A DNA stretch of 64,000 bases from Sipunculus nudus. Lineage: Eukaryota; Annelida; Sipuncula; Golfingiida; Sipunculidae. Position 1 is the stretch's first letter. Each line of letters starts with the position of its first letter. The translations under genes and the position numbers were made by a program. Below, piece after piece: positions 23,205 through 36,140 of the stretch. Below the pieces are notes generated by a model. It was not told where the DNA came from. It was given only the letters and a program-made list of their open reading frames with translations, and made no database searches. Location: assembly GCA_026874595.1 (NCBI GenBank), contig CM049317.1, positions 58,215,118 to 58,279,117 of the forward strand, read 5' to 3'.

Positions 23205-26078
23205 AATGCTTAGGGTAGTGGAGGTGTTCTTGACGTCAGTTTGTAAGGATCAGTGCCTTGAGTAGTGGAGGTATCGTTGACGTCAGTGTGTGAGGAAAAG
23301 TGCCTTGGGTAGTGGAGGTATAGTTGAAATTTGTTTGTAAGTTCAGTGCCTTAAGTAGAAGAGATAAAGTTGACGCTAGTGTGTAAGTATCAATGCCCTG
23401 GGTAATGGAGGAGTCATTGACGTCAGTGTAAGGGTTAGTGTCCTGAATAGTAGTGGTATCTTTGACGTCAGTGTGTAATTAGCAGTGCCTTGAGTAGTGG
23501 AGATATGGCTGACGTAAGTTTAGTAAGGATATCTGCCTTAAGTAGAGGAGATAAAGTTGACGCTAGTATGTAAGGATCAATGCTCTGGGTAGTGGAGGTG
23601 TCGTTGACGTCAGTGTATGGATCAATGTCTTGAATAATGGAGGTATTGTTGAATTCAATTCGTAAGGATCAGAGCTTTGAATAGTGGAGGTATTGTTGAC
23701 GTCAGTGTGTGACTATCAATGTCTAGGGTAGTAGAGGTGTATTTGACGTCAGTTTATGAGGATCAGTGCCTTGAGTAGTGAAGGTATCGTTGACATTTGT
23801 GTGTAAGGTCAGTGCCTTGAATAGTGGAAGTATCGTTGAGGTCAGTGTGTGAGGATCAGTGCCTTGGGTAGTGGAGGTATAGTTGACATTTGTATGTAAG
23901 GTCAGTGCCTTACGTAGAAGTGATAAAGTTAACGCTAGTGTGTAAGGATCAATACCATAGGTAGTGGAAGTATAGTGTATAAGTATCAGTGCCTTGAGTA
24001 GTGGGGTATCATATATGTCAATTTGTAAAGATCAGTGCCTTGAGCAGTAGGGGTATCGTTGATGTCGGTATGTAAGGACCAGCGTCTTGAGTAGTGGAAT
24101 TATCAATGATGTCAGCGTGTAAGGATCAGTGCCTTGAGTAGTGAAGATATAGTTAATGTCCGTTTGTAAGAATGAGTGCCTTGAGTAGTGGAGATATGGT
24201 TGACGTCAGTTTAGTAAGGATCTCTGCCTTAAGTAGAGGAGATAAAGTTGACGCTAGTGTGTAAGGATCAATGCTCTGGGTAGAGGAGGTGTCGTTGACG
24301 TCAGTGTATGGATCAATGTCTTGAATAATGGAGGTATGGTTGACTTCAGTTCGTAAGGATCAGAGCCTTGAGTAGTCGCGGTATCGTTGACGTCAGTTTT
24401 GTGAGGACCAGTGCCTTGAGTAATGGAGGTATTGTTGACGTCAGAGTGTGACTATCAATGTCTAGGGTAATAGAGGTGTATTTGACGTCAGTTTATAAGG
24501 ATCAGTGCTTTGAGTAGTGGAGGTATCGTTGACATTTGTGTGTAAGGTCAGTGCCTTGAATAGTGGAGATACGGTTGACGTCAGTTTTGAAAGGATCAGT
24601 ACCTTGAGTAGAGGAGATAAAGATGAAGCTGGTGTGTAAGGATCAATGCCTAAAGTAGTGGAGGTGTCCTTGACGTCAGTTTGTAAGGATCAGTGCCTTG
24701 GGTAGTGGAGGTATAGTTGACATTTGTGTGTAAGGTCAGTGCCTTGAATAGTGGAGATATGGTTGACGTCAGTTTTGAAAGGTTCAGTACCTTGAGTAGA
24801 GGAGATAAAGATGAAGCTAGTGTGTAAGACACAATGCTTAGGGTAGTGGAGGTGTCCTTGACATCAGTTTGTAAGGATCAGTGCCTTGAGTAGTGGAGGT
24901 ATCGTTGACATTTGTGTGTAAGGTCAGTGCCTCGAATAGTGGAGATATGGTTGACGTCAGTTTTGAAAGGATCAGTGCCTTGAGTAGAAGAGATAACGTT
25001 GATGCTAGTGTGTTAGGATCAATGCCCTGGGTAATGGAGGTGTCATTGACGTCAGTGTAAGGGTCAGTGTCCTGAATAGTAGTGGTATCGTTGACGTCAG
25101 TGTGTAATTAGCAGTGCCTTGAGTAGTGGAGATATGGCTGACGTCAGTTTTGTAAGGATCAGTGCCTTGAGTAGAGGAGATAAAGTTGACGATAGTGTGT
25201 AAGGATCAATGCCATAGGTAGTGGAAGTATAGTATATAAGTATCAGTGCCTTGAGTAGTGGGGTATCATGGATATCAATTTGTAAAGATCAGTGCCTTGA
25301 GCAGTAGGGGTATCGTTGATGTCGGTATGTAAGGACCAGCGTCTTGAGTAGTGGAGATATCAATGATGTCAGCGTGTAAGGATCAGTGCCTTGAGTAGTA
25401 GAGATATAATTAATGTCCGTTTGTAAGGATGAGTGCCTTGAGTGGTGGAGATATGGTTGGCGTCAGTTTAGTAAGGATCTCTGCCTTAAGTAGAGGAGAT
25501 AAAGTTGATGCTAGTGTATAAAGATCAATGCTCTAGGTAGTTGAGGTGTCGTTGACGTCAGTGTAAGGATCCTTGTCTAGAATAGTGGAGGTATCGTTGA
25601 CGTCAGTTTGTAAAGATCATTGCCTTGAGTATTGGGGGTATAGTTGGCGTCAGTGTGTAAGGATCAGTGGCTTGGGTAATGGAGATATATACTATACAAC
25701 AGTGTGTAAGGATCGGTGCCTTGAGTAGTTGAAATATATAGTTAACGTCCAATTTTTAAGGACCAGTGCTCTGAGTAATGGAGGTATACTATACGACAGT
25801 GTGTAAGGATCAGTGCCTTGAGTAATGGAGATATGGCTGACGTCACTTTGTGAGAAGCAGTGTCTTAGTAATGCAGGTGTAGTTGACGTCAGTTTGAAAG
25901 GATCAGTGCCTTGAGTAGTGGAGATAAAGTTGACGTCAGTGTGAGGATCGGTGGCCTGAGTAGTGGAGATTCAGTTAATGTCCTTTTGTAAAGATCAGTA
26001 CCTTGAATAGTGATGTCAGTTTGTAAGGATCAGTGCCCTGCGTAGAGGAGATAAAGTTGACGCCAGTGTGTAAGGATC
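23205..26078. repeat. 2,874-bp higher-order block inside the satellite, copy 2
   Basis: Exact offset of 2,874 from copy 1. The copies part at about 26079, where AATGCTTAGGG is replaced by ACTGCTCTGGG. The identity implies a very recent duplication, ongoing homogenisation, or an assembly artefact. Confidence 0.9.
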
Positions 26079-28110
26079 ACTGCTCTGGGTAGTGGAGGTG
26101 TCGTTGACGTCAGTGTGTGAGGATCAGTGCATGAGTGATGGAGATATGGTTAATATCCGTTTGTGGGGATCATGGCCTTGAGTAGTGGAGGTGTTGATAA
26201 CGTCATACTGTTAGGATCACTGCCTTGCAAAATGGAGGTGTAGTTGGTGTCAGGTTGAAAAGATCAGTGTCTTGAGTAGTTGAGATATAGTTAAGTCCAT
26301 TTGTAAGGAATAGTGCCTTGAGTAGTGGAGATATGGTTGACGTCAGTTTTACAGGATCAGTGCCTCAGTAGTACAGATGTAGTCGACGTCAGTTTGAATG
26401 GATCAGTGCCTTGAGTAGTTGAGAAAAAGTTGACGTCAGTATGTGAGGATCATGGCCTTGAGTGCATGAGTGGTGGAGAAATGATTAATGGCCGTTAGCG
26501 GGGATTAGAGCCTTGAGTAGTGGAAGTGTTGATTACGTCAGATTGTAAGGATCACTGCCTTGAGAAGTGGAGGTGTAGTTGATGTCAGTTTGAAAGGATC
26601 AATGCCTTGAGAAGTTGAGATAGAGTTAAGGTACATTTGAAGGGATCATTGCCTTGAGATGTGGAGATATGGTTTACGTCAGCTTTTGAGGACCAGTGCA
26701 TTGGGCAGTGGAGGTTTCGCTGACGTCAGTTTGTAAGGATCAGTGTCTTGAGTAGTGGGGGTACGTTGACGTCAGTGGGTGAAGATCAGTGCCTTGGGTA
26801 GTGGGGGTATAGTTGACGTTAGAATCTAAGTATCAGTGCCTTGTTGAGTGGAGGTATCGTTCACGTCAGTATGTCAGAATCAGTGCCCTGAATGGTGGAG
26901 ATATATTAGAAGTTATTGTGTAAGGCTCAGTGCCTTGAGTAGTGGAGATAAAGTTGACGTCAGTGTGTAAGGATCAATGACTTGAGTTATGGAGATATAT
27001 TATACGACAGTGTGTAGGAATCAATGCCATGAGAAGTAAAGGTATCGCTGACGTTAGTATGTAAGAATCAGTGCCCTGAGTAGTAGAGATATATTTGACG
27101 TCAGTTTGTAAGGATCAGTGCCTTGAGTTATGGGGGTATCGTTGATGTAATTTGTAAGGATCAGCGTCTTGAGAAGTGGAGATATCAATAATGTCAGGGT
27201 GTAAGGATCAGTCCCTTTAGTAGTGAAGATATAGCTAATGTCCGTTTGTAAGGATCAGTGCCTTGAGTAGTGAAGATATAGCTAATGTCCGTTTGTAAGG
27301 ATCAGTGCCTTGAGTGGAGGAGATAAAGTTGACGCGAGTGTGTAAGGATCAATGTGCAGATAGTGGAGGTGTCGTTGACGTCAGTTTGTTGGATTAGTGC
27401 CTTGAGTAGTGGAGGTATCGTTGACGTCAGTGTGTAATTATCAGTGCCTTGGGTAGAGGGGTTAAAGTAGACGCTAGTGTGTAAGGATCACTGCCATGGG
27501 TAATGTCGGGAGATGTCGTGGTCGTCAGTGCAAGGATCAGTTTCTTGAAAAGTGGGGGTATCATTGGCGTCAGTGTATAAGGATCAGTGCCTTGAGTAGT
27601 GGGGGTATCGTTGATGTCAGGGTTTAAGGATCAGTGCCTTGAGTAGAGGAGATAAATTTGACACGAGTGTGTAAGGATCAATGCCCAGGGTAGTGGGGGT
27701 GGAGGTGTTGAGATATAGTGACGGGGTAGTGATGGGGTAGTTGAGGTGTTAATGACGTCAGATTGTAAGGACCACTGCCTTGAGAAGTGGAGATATCGTT
27801 GACGTCAGTTTGTGAGGATCAGTGCTTTGAGAATTGGATGTGTGGTTGACGTCTGTATAAAAGAATCACTGTCTTGATTAGTGGAAATATCTTTGACGTC
27901 ATGGGGTAAGGATCAGTGCCCTGAGTAATGAGGTATCATAGACATAAGTTTGCGATGATCAGTGTCTTGTTGAGTGGAGGTGTTGTTGACGTCAGTGTGT
28001 AAGGATCAGTGCCTTAGTGGTGGAGATATCGATGACATCAGTGTGTAAGGAATAGTGCCTTGAGTAGTTTAGGTATAGTTGACGTAAGTGCCTGAGGATC
28101 ATTGTTATAA

Positions 28111-29334
28111 GTTCAGGGGATATTTTGAAACGATTCCCAGGGTCAATGACCTTCAGTAGTCTTCACTTATATGTTATTTCATGGGAGTTATTTGATTAAT
28201 TTAGGGTACCTGTCAGCACTTTTTTCCCTTTGATTCATTGCAAAATTTAAACGTTAATAGGTCTAAGATTCAGGAGAGATGAAAATCCATATGAATCACA
28301 AGAGATGGAAAACAAAACCTACTTCCATTTGTATTACATTTATTGTACAATTATATGCTGCAAAAAGAAATTCAAAGTAATTTTCACTTAGAAACAAGGG
28401 TGTTCATGTCAAATCATTGGTGTTCATTTCAAGCTATTGGTGTTCATACCAGTAGTGATCATTTAATAGTCGCTCTGAAATTATAGGTGTTAACTAATAC
28501 AGGTGTTTACTTCGAAAAATGGGTGTTCTTTTAAAGGTCAGGGGTGTCCATAAAAAAAGTGATAATCTTTTGAAATTCAATCATCACTCACAATTTAGTT
28601 GTCAGTGACGTTCAGGATCAGGAATGATCCTTTGAATAGCAGGGGTGTCCGCGTAAACCTCTAGGAATTTTTCGTATAAATCAGGGCTGCGCACTCAAAA
28701 ATATGAAAGTTTGTTAATAATTTTGATTTAAAATAAAAACAGAAGATAATATTGTGAACTTTATTAAAAAGTTCCATTCTTTTCCCTAGAGGTATTTCAC
28801 AAGGATATGTAATTTATATGGATGTCGTAAATATCTTCGTTCACATTTGAAGATAGCAAGTTTGGTCATACCCGTGTTACCCACACTTGGAAACCTCCCC
28901 ATATCCTTTTATATATATAGTGCGTTATGTCAGCAGGGAACCTTCATATATTTGGACATTACTGTGCAAGGTATGCGAATATGGGACATCCCTGGGCATG
29001 TTAATGTGTAGATTTCACGGTCATGTCAAGTTTAATTAGATACCTCATTTCTCGGTTGGCTCCACCGTTCATTACCATTGTAATAAGGTTGTAAACTCGG
29101 CTCATCAGAGGACGGCGCTGTTGTATCCCTGTAAGGCACGAAATAGCCCGGGATCACCGTCAGGTGTGGTTGTAGTACCAGCAATCACCGGGATTATATG
29201 GTCACCGTCACGGAAACAGAGGATCTACCCCCATAGCTGAGGTGTTTTCCTTTATAAGCGGGCCCCCGTGTGCAATAAACGTGTGTTCACCCTGCCGTTA
29301 AACGTCACCTTGTAAATATTTACCGCTTTGACAT
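28111..29334. other. Unique flank of the satellite with degenerate GGTGTTC repeats
   Basis: Between 28395 and 28650 GGTGTTCAT or GGGGTGTCC recurs at irregular 20-30 base spacing, a decayed minisatellite. 28900-29270 is GC-balanced and unique. No gene seen. Confidence 0.5.
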
Positions 29335-29520
29335 ACCACTTGGCGAGGAAGATTCTGGTCAAGGAGAAGTTCTCGAGAGCCATTTCTATGTTTGTCTCTG
29401 TGTCTGTCTTTTTGTGTGTCTGTCTCCCTGAAAAATGTAGCTGCATGGTTATTTTTTTTCTCTAAGATTTCCTTAGAATGAAAATACATTGATACTGAAT
29501 TAAATGTATATCAAATGTTA
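29335..29520 (+). repeat. Dispersed repeat pair, copy 1 (TGTC-rich)
   Basis: Shares with 29930-30130, in order: ATTCTGGTCAAGG, TTCTCGAGAGCCATT, a TGTCTGTCT-rich stretch, a GAAAAATGT segment, TTCTAAGATTTCCTTA and GATACTGAATTAAAT. This is an interspersed repeat family rather than a gene. Confidence 0.7.
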
Positions 29521-29559
29521 ATACAATTATGCTGATGATGATACTACTTTGTGAGGGTG

Positions 29560-29817
29560 TCAGTGCTGCTGTGTCTCTCTCCTTTTCAACATGTTTCTAT
29601 ATTCTGGGCCCCTGGTGCAGAAAACAGTGGCTGACTCTCGCGGCTTCCTGCTTGGCTTGTGTGGCATTGCGTCTACCAGCTCCATCAAAATCTTGCTTAG
29701 GGAGCGCGCAGGGCTGAAGTCCCCTGCAGACTCCAGCAACCTGTAGCTGCTCGATAAAGCAAAAGCATCTTCACTCAGTGTAAATACAATTACAATATAA
29801 TACGATATAATAAGCAT
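29560..29817 (-). CDS. Open frame of 85 codons, unknown, doubtful
   Basis: A GC-balanced, low-repeat stretch is open for 85 codons on the minus strand (starts MLIISYYIVI) and for 62 codons on plus. The minus product has a short hydrophobic start and then a mixed, charged sequence (for example LLESAGDFSPARSLSKIL). No domain is recognised. It lies between the two dispersed repeat copies and may be part of a larger transposon-like unit rather than a host exon. Confidence 0.15.
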   Translation of the reverse strand: MLIISYYIVIVFTLSEDAFALSSSYRLLESAGDFSPARSLSKILMELVDAMPHKPSRKPRESATVFCTRGPEYRNMLKRRETQQH

Positions 29818-29929
29818 TACTACAATGTACTCCGCATAATTTTATGTATGTATATAGATGGATATTAATATAAGCACAGAATTAATACATACAATGCTAA
29901 CATAGCATTTCAAGGAGGCAAGAAATAAT

Positions 29930-30130
29930 ATATATTTGGGGATCAAGACTCTGGTAAAGGGTTGGTTCTCGAAAGCCATTCCTCTTATTGTCTGTCTGTC
30001 TGTTTGTCTGCCTACATGTCCGTCTGTCTGTCTGCCTGCATGTCCGTCTGCTCAGAAATGTTGCCGTAATTGATATTGTTTCAGATTTCTTAAAATGCCA
30101 AAATGTTAATACTGAATTAAATATCAAATA
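29930..30130 (+). repeat. Dispersed repeat pair, copy 2 (TGTC-rich)
   Basis: Diverged homologue of 29335-29520, with the TGTC/TGCC microsatellite expanded (GTCTGTCTGTTTGTCTGCC). The conserved right end reads CAGATTTCTTAAAATG, then AATACTGAATTAAAT. Same orientation, about 595 bases away. Confidence 0.7.
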
Positions 30131-32403
30131 GATGTATGCTTAATTGCATATAGACTGGCCTTATTACAGCATGAAAAAAATACAAATAAAGTAAAACCAA
30201 ATTTAACTCTATATTATAAGGTTATAGTCTCATAAGATTAAGTATGAAAAGAACAAATAATTAATAGAGAAAAATAGATTTATACCAATAACATCAATAT
30301 TAATGAAATGCAACCAAGAGAGATCCAGGAGCTGAAAAGATACTCAATCTATAAATTCAACACATTAAATCTACTGCATGTATGTGTTAATTTAGAAAGC
30401 AGAAGCATGTCAGTGATGACTCCATCTGCATGCGTAAAGGGTGAATTGTAATAGATTCAGCGTGTAACCAGAACCTGTGAGGATATGTTCTCTTGAGCAC
30501 CTGTTGACAGATACAAATCATGATTTTATTACCTGAGAAGCCTTTCATGTTAACTCCATTTAGTTGACGGAAGCACGCCAGCCGGGTGGAAGTGATGCGG
30601 CGGTCAGTTGCCGTCCGTATTGGCGTTTGATCTGCCCGCTTAATGTGACTATTTACACCTGTAGACTGGCTTACAAATTGACAACCCGTGCCTGACAACG
30701 TCGCGCGCTCACCGCAGGCTTACCTGTCAATAAAGGATGGTCATTTCATGTCCCCTGGGCAAAAGAATGAAATCCTGCTTGAAATATCATGGCCGAATTC
30801 CTTTAACACGTATACCATTTACTATAAACCGCTCCTGTTAAACTTAATTACTTTCTCTGAATCATACTTATTAAGGTACTTGGATTTCATATCTGCAGGG
30901 TCTTTCCATCATATGTAATATTATATATACGTAACACTTAGTATTAAGGTTACCGGTTCGATGAGCGGAAGCGGGGGGGGGGGGGGGGTTTGCAGCTTGG
31001 TTCATTATACATTGTGCTTCCCAAAAATAAATTTAAATCATTTTAACTTGTTTATATATTGCTAAAATTATTTTTATTGTTTAATAAATAAAAAATTAAA
31101 ATTAAATTCATTTCAATTAATTTTCCATATGTAACTTATGTATCAAAAAATCATATTACTATTATCGTGTTTTTCAATAAATGTTAAAAGTAAATATTTG
31201 ACTTCACAGTTATATTTTAAGGTAATTAAAATCAAATTATTCGTTCCATCACTCATCATATACTCTTCTGCTTAAAGATTTTTTTTCAGTGCGTGAACCA
31301 CCATCAGGGAACTTGTACTCATGTTTTAATCTATTACTAAATGTATTCCTTTTATTCATGAATATTCAATAGTTACTAAAATCCCTTTATCATCTGTTAA
31401 TAATGTAAAGAGATATTTGACTCGTTCACTATTAACAGCAAATATGAAATAACATTGGAAAAATTCCAAGATTTATATAATGCACACACACACACACATA
31501 TATATGTGTACATATACAATTTTTCTTAATATGAAATATATGCAAATGTATATATTTTTTTAAACTCTCAACATTTAACCATGAAATATACTGTCAACGA
31601 GAATTGCCGATTGAAAAAAAAAAATAAACTGGTAGAGCCAAATAACAAAAGGAATGTATTATACCTGAAACAAAATGAGTATATGATGAGTAAATTTTTT
31701 TTTTTATAATTTCAAAACGGCTTTCGGAAGATCATGGATCATAACCACCAAGTAAAACGACCAAGACTAAGAAATTTAAGTTTATTATGTTTTTAAATCA
31801 AAGTTTTTAATTTTTTTTATAGCTGGTTAAATTACCCTTTGCAGTTAAAATTTAAAAACAAAAATCAGAAAACAAATGTCAACAAACCATGTGAAATATG
31901 ACGTATTATACAGTGTTCTTTAAATTTTGAATTAATTTGTCAGCTTTTGTTTCTTGGCATATTTCATAGTTTCATATATTCCAGTGTCCAGTGTTTTGAC
32001 TGGGGTAATACAGGCATTTAATATAAATGTGTCATTTAACAGTCGGAAGACGCTATACCAAAGCTTATGCATGCATGTGTACATGTATACCAGTGTTTAA
32101 CCACTCTTTATAGTGAATATGCACAACATATCATTTTCCAAATAGTAATATATAAAGCAACCATTAAGCTTATTGATGTTCAACTAGTCACATATTTGAA
32201 TGCTTATGCATTTATATATACACACACACACACACATGTAAATTCAACCATAGACGTATCATACTATATGTACATGCTCATATACATCTGTACATGCATA
32301 TTACCAATAGCCAAAACCCTATATGAAACACCTTGTGTTAAAAAAAAGGTTCAGGAGCAATATGTATTTAAGTAAATGCAAAATGCAGTCATAACAAATA
32401 CAT

Positions 32404-32454
<51 letters not shown>

Positions 32455-34100
32455 AATACATACATATTTGCATATATGCATAAATACGTTAATACTTACA
32501 AGCATACACAAATCTAAATATATACATGCTTACATATATACAAAAATATAGATATACATACATATATACATACATACACATTAGTATATATATTTACATA
32601 TATACATGTACATACAAAAATATTGATACTAACTTATACACATATTCCTATGTACATGTACATATACATATTATTATGCATCTTATACATATATACATAT
32701 CATAGGTACATGTCTGTATTATATGCAACTTATGCATTTTGTGTGTAAAGAATTCATAAAATGATACATACATTGATAAAAAAAGTCTTCCTTTTACAGT
32801 ATTTTCCGACATGTATATTCAGACATACAGTCTTTAAATAAACAATCGTATATTCATACAATTGCTGAAATTACTTATGCAGATTTGAGGTAAAAATTGA
32901 AATTTGAATATTTCCCCACCCCTAGATCTTTCACTCAAGAACAGGAGAACTACCCTAAATTAAAATCTCATAATTGTGACCCTTGCGGTGTAAAGTCGTT
33001 TCTGTATAAACACGAGGTGTAATATATAGGTGGGCTGCGGCATATGCTGCATGTATATATATACCGTGTGTCAGCTCGTATCATGAAAACAATGTTGTAA
33101 CCTCCCCATTAATCCGGGCGTAATAAGTTAACCCCAAGCTGTTAACAATACATTGATAAACCTGAGGGGTATATAATATGCACTTGGATACGTTTATGAA
33201 TGAACACAAAGCATAAATGTATCATTTTGTTGCCTTTACTAAAACCCAGCACATTATGCGAGTCTGGTCCCGCCATCTATATTACAATAAACGCGAGCTT
33301 GGATGTGTATGTTTTATGCAGCTATCTCTTTACAGAATTATGTGGATAGCCCTTTGAAAGGTCCCACAAAGAGGGAGAGAGAATTGAAAACAAAAAATGG
33401 TGCGAGTTTGTGAGTAATAAAAAGCCACATTCGTGGTTGATAGAACGCTAACTGGCACCAGCCCCGGACTGCCCTCACTGAAGCACTCGATGACCTGTTG
33501 ACGACATCGGTCACGTGACGCGGACATGCAAACACATACTGCATATGACAGAGATATATGGGTTTGTACATGAATACATGTATATACACAGAGCTCCTCT
33601 TAAATTCAATATAAGCACATATAGTATTAGTTATAATCCAATAAAAGTGTTAATATGATTAACAATGGGGTTAAGAAATTATTAATAATCATTTTATTAG
33701 TTATGCAAACAGAAACCTACAATGTTCAAAGATATATAAAAAAAAACTAAAAAAAAAAAAACGAAAAATAATATAATAAATTTGGCATGTTGAATATGAA
33801 CACATAAACTAATTAAAATATAACACAAACATAAGGTGTTATAAGAGGGAAATATGATATATACGTTTAAAAATATATGAAATTATAAATATGTAAACAG
33901 TGTCGAAAATTTACCAAATTCTGTTACATTTATTTTTGTTATCATAATATATGCAGTTTATATCAAGTAGAATATATTCCAGGCCACCAGCATTACAGTT
34001 ATACTTTATATCAAATTATGATTACATAATGTTTTATAATATATAATTTTAATACCAAATTAATTTATATGACATCGTATTGTATAAAATACACTTGTTT
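30131..34100. other. Unique, strongly AT-rich DNA
   Basis: No gene recognised. 30420-30760 is GC-balanced; a G-run lies at 30974-30988; (TA)n at about 32409-32451 sits within a TACATA-rich stretch (32400-32720). Short open frames occur at chance frequency. Confidence 0.5.
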
Positions 34101-34104
34101 ATTA

Positions 34105-35370
34105 TATTATATTATATTATATTATATTATATTATATTATATTATATTATATTATATTATATTATATTATATTATATTATATTATATTATATTATATTAT
34201 ATATATTATATTATATTATATCATATTATATTATATTATATTATATTATATTAAAATGAATGTTATTGTATTTTATTAGATGATGTAATATCTGTTATAT
34301 AATGTTATATGAAAAGCTAAACACATGGTCACACATTATACAATTTATTATTATTTCAAAATATAATCTACGATATTATATTATATATGATGATATTGTG
34401 TATAATTTTAATAAATTATTTATTATCATATAGCATGAAATGATTTGACGTGATAATATATAATATAATATAATATAATATAATATAATATAATATAATA
34501 TAATATAATATAATATAATATAATATAATATAATATAATATAATATAATATAATATGAGGTGAGGTAAGGTAATATAAGGTAATATAAGGTAAAAAAAAT
34601 GATATAATATAATATAATATAATATACGTGGTGAGGTAATGAATCATGAAATCATATTATATATTTTTTTATTTATTCTTATTATTTATACACTCATTTA
34701 TTATATATGATATTTTCTATTAAATCATATTATATTATATTATATTATATTATATTATATTATATTATATTATATTATATTATATTATATTATATTATAT
34801 TATATTATATTATATTATATTATATTACATTATAATGAATGTTATTGTATTTTATTAGATGATGTAAAATCTGTTATATAATGTTATATGAAAAGCTGAA
34901 CACATGGTAACACATTATACAATTTATTATTATCTCAAAATATAATCTATTATATTATATAACATTTGAAGATATTGTGTAAAATTTTAATAAATTATTT
35001 ATTATCATATAGCATGAAATAATTTGACGTAACAATATATAATATAATATAATATAATATAATATAATATAATATAATATAATATAATATAATATAATAT
35101 AATATAATATAATATAATATGAGGTGGGTTAAAGTAAGGTAAGGTAATATAAGGTAATATAAGGTAAAAAAATGATATAATATAATATAATATAATATAC
35201 GTGGTGAGATAATGTATCATAAAATCATATTATAATTTTTTTTATTTATTCTTATTATTTTATACACTCATTTATTATATATGATATTTTCTATTATATC
35301 ATATTATATTTTATTATATTATATTATAGTATATTGTATTACATTACATTATATTATATTATAATTTAGT
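34105..35370. repeat. Duplicated composite of opposed (TTATA)n pentanucleotide arrays
   Basis: Copy 1 has (TTATA)n at about 34107-34250, a 200-base spacer, the complementary (ATAAT)n at 34456-34554, then a GGTAAGGTAATATAAGG tail and a short (ATAAT)n. Copy 2 repeats this 579 bases later (spacer motif TGTTATTGTATTTTATTAGA at 34261 and 34840). A further short (TTATA) array follows. The 60-70 codon frames (Ile-Leu-Tyr-Tyr) are repeat translations. Confidence 0.92.
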
Positions 35371-35439
35371 TTTAATATTTATGCTTACTCTTTAATTAAT
35401 TCATTTATTTACTTTATTTTTGTTAGATACAGCAGCTTA

Positions 35440-36140
35440 AAACCGCTTGCAAGATGGCGTTCATGTCCGTGGGAGCCTAAGAGCTTCGTTTAGAGGGAGG
35501 CATTTTTCATATCACAGCATACCCCATATTCCATATCCATCATTAAGAGCTAAAATACCCTTTACGCAGGAAATTATGATTAGTTCATTATGCATAAAGC
35601 AAGCGGAGAACCATAAATTTATGCTTAGCCCATACAACAGCATGCAATAACCAACCATCTTGGTAGGAGAGATGTAATATTAGGGCCCGCGAAAGAGCAG
35701 GGGCATGTGACGTCACAGGCGGTTCGGTCTGCTCCCGGAGACCACCGAAGTCGTTGCCTGATCATATCCAGAATGCTGATAAAATCCTGCGGCTTTTCCT
35801 CCGACCCCTGGTCTATAAATCCTTCAGTTTGGGCCGTCTGTTTCTTTTGACAAGACTGTTTCTCTGCTCGACTATCGGCGCTAGGATGCCGAATGTCCAA
35901 GGCAGGTCGCGCGTGTCGAAAAAGCAAGCTCACTTCAAAGGCTGGTAGATGTCGGCACCTATTACCCAGTTCCGCTTGGGGGATCCTGCGCCTTTGTAGT
36001 TCGCCGCCTCACTGCTAGGGCCACGGGCTCTATGACAATTTACATGCAACTGGCAGGCCCCGCAGCGGGTTTTTGCAGCCCCGTACCAAACTTACCAGCC
36101 GCCCAGGCTCACTCTACAAGACCTACCACCCGACGACGCA
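35440..36140. other. GC-rich, nonrepetitive island with CRE and TATA-like motifs
   Basis: It stands out from AT-rich DNA on both sides. TGACGTCA lies at 35708-35715 and TATAAAT at 35814-35820 (plus). On minus, CTGGTAAGT near 36100 resembles a splice donor, but all three frames before it are interrupted. Frames of 64 (plus) and 102 (minus) codons are open with no recognisable domain. It could be a promoter with a first exon, or a conserved regulatory element. Confidence 0.35.

Larger units (their letters stand above)
13120..28110. repeat. 15-kb satellite, 47-bp unit, CRE octamer in many units
   Basis: Roughly 320 head-to-tail units of about 47 bases. A typical unit runs AAGGATCAGTGCCTTGAGTA, then GTGGAGGTATCG, then TTGACGTCAGTGTGT. 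The period was checked directly, for example 18367 to 18414. Variant units (TTGACATTTGTGTG, AAAGTTGACGCTAGTG, ATGTCCGTTTGTAAG) recur in fixed order, showing higher-order blocks, e.g. ~327 bp (14221/14548) and ~1,021 bp (14761/15782). TGACGTCA, the palindromic ATF/CREB site, occurs 11 times in 13261-14260. Stops occur in every frame; the few 60-codon frames are incidental. Confidence 0.97.

Noticed and set aside
13120-28110. CRISPR-like array
   Set aside because: Units are contiguous 47-bp satellite monomers without unique spacers, in an animal genome.
36090-36110. CTGGTAAGT on minus as a first-exon donor
   Set aside because: All three frames leading into it are interrupted by stops within a short distance, so coding use is unsupported.
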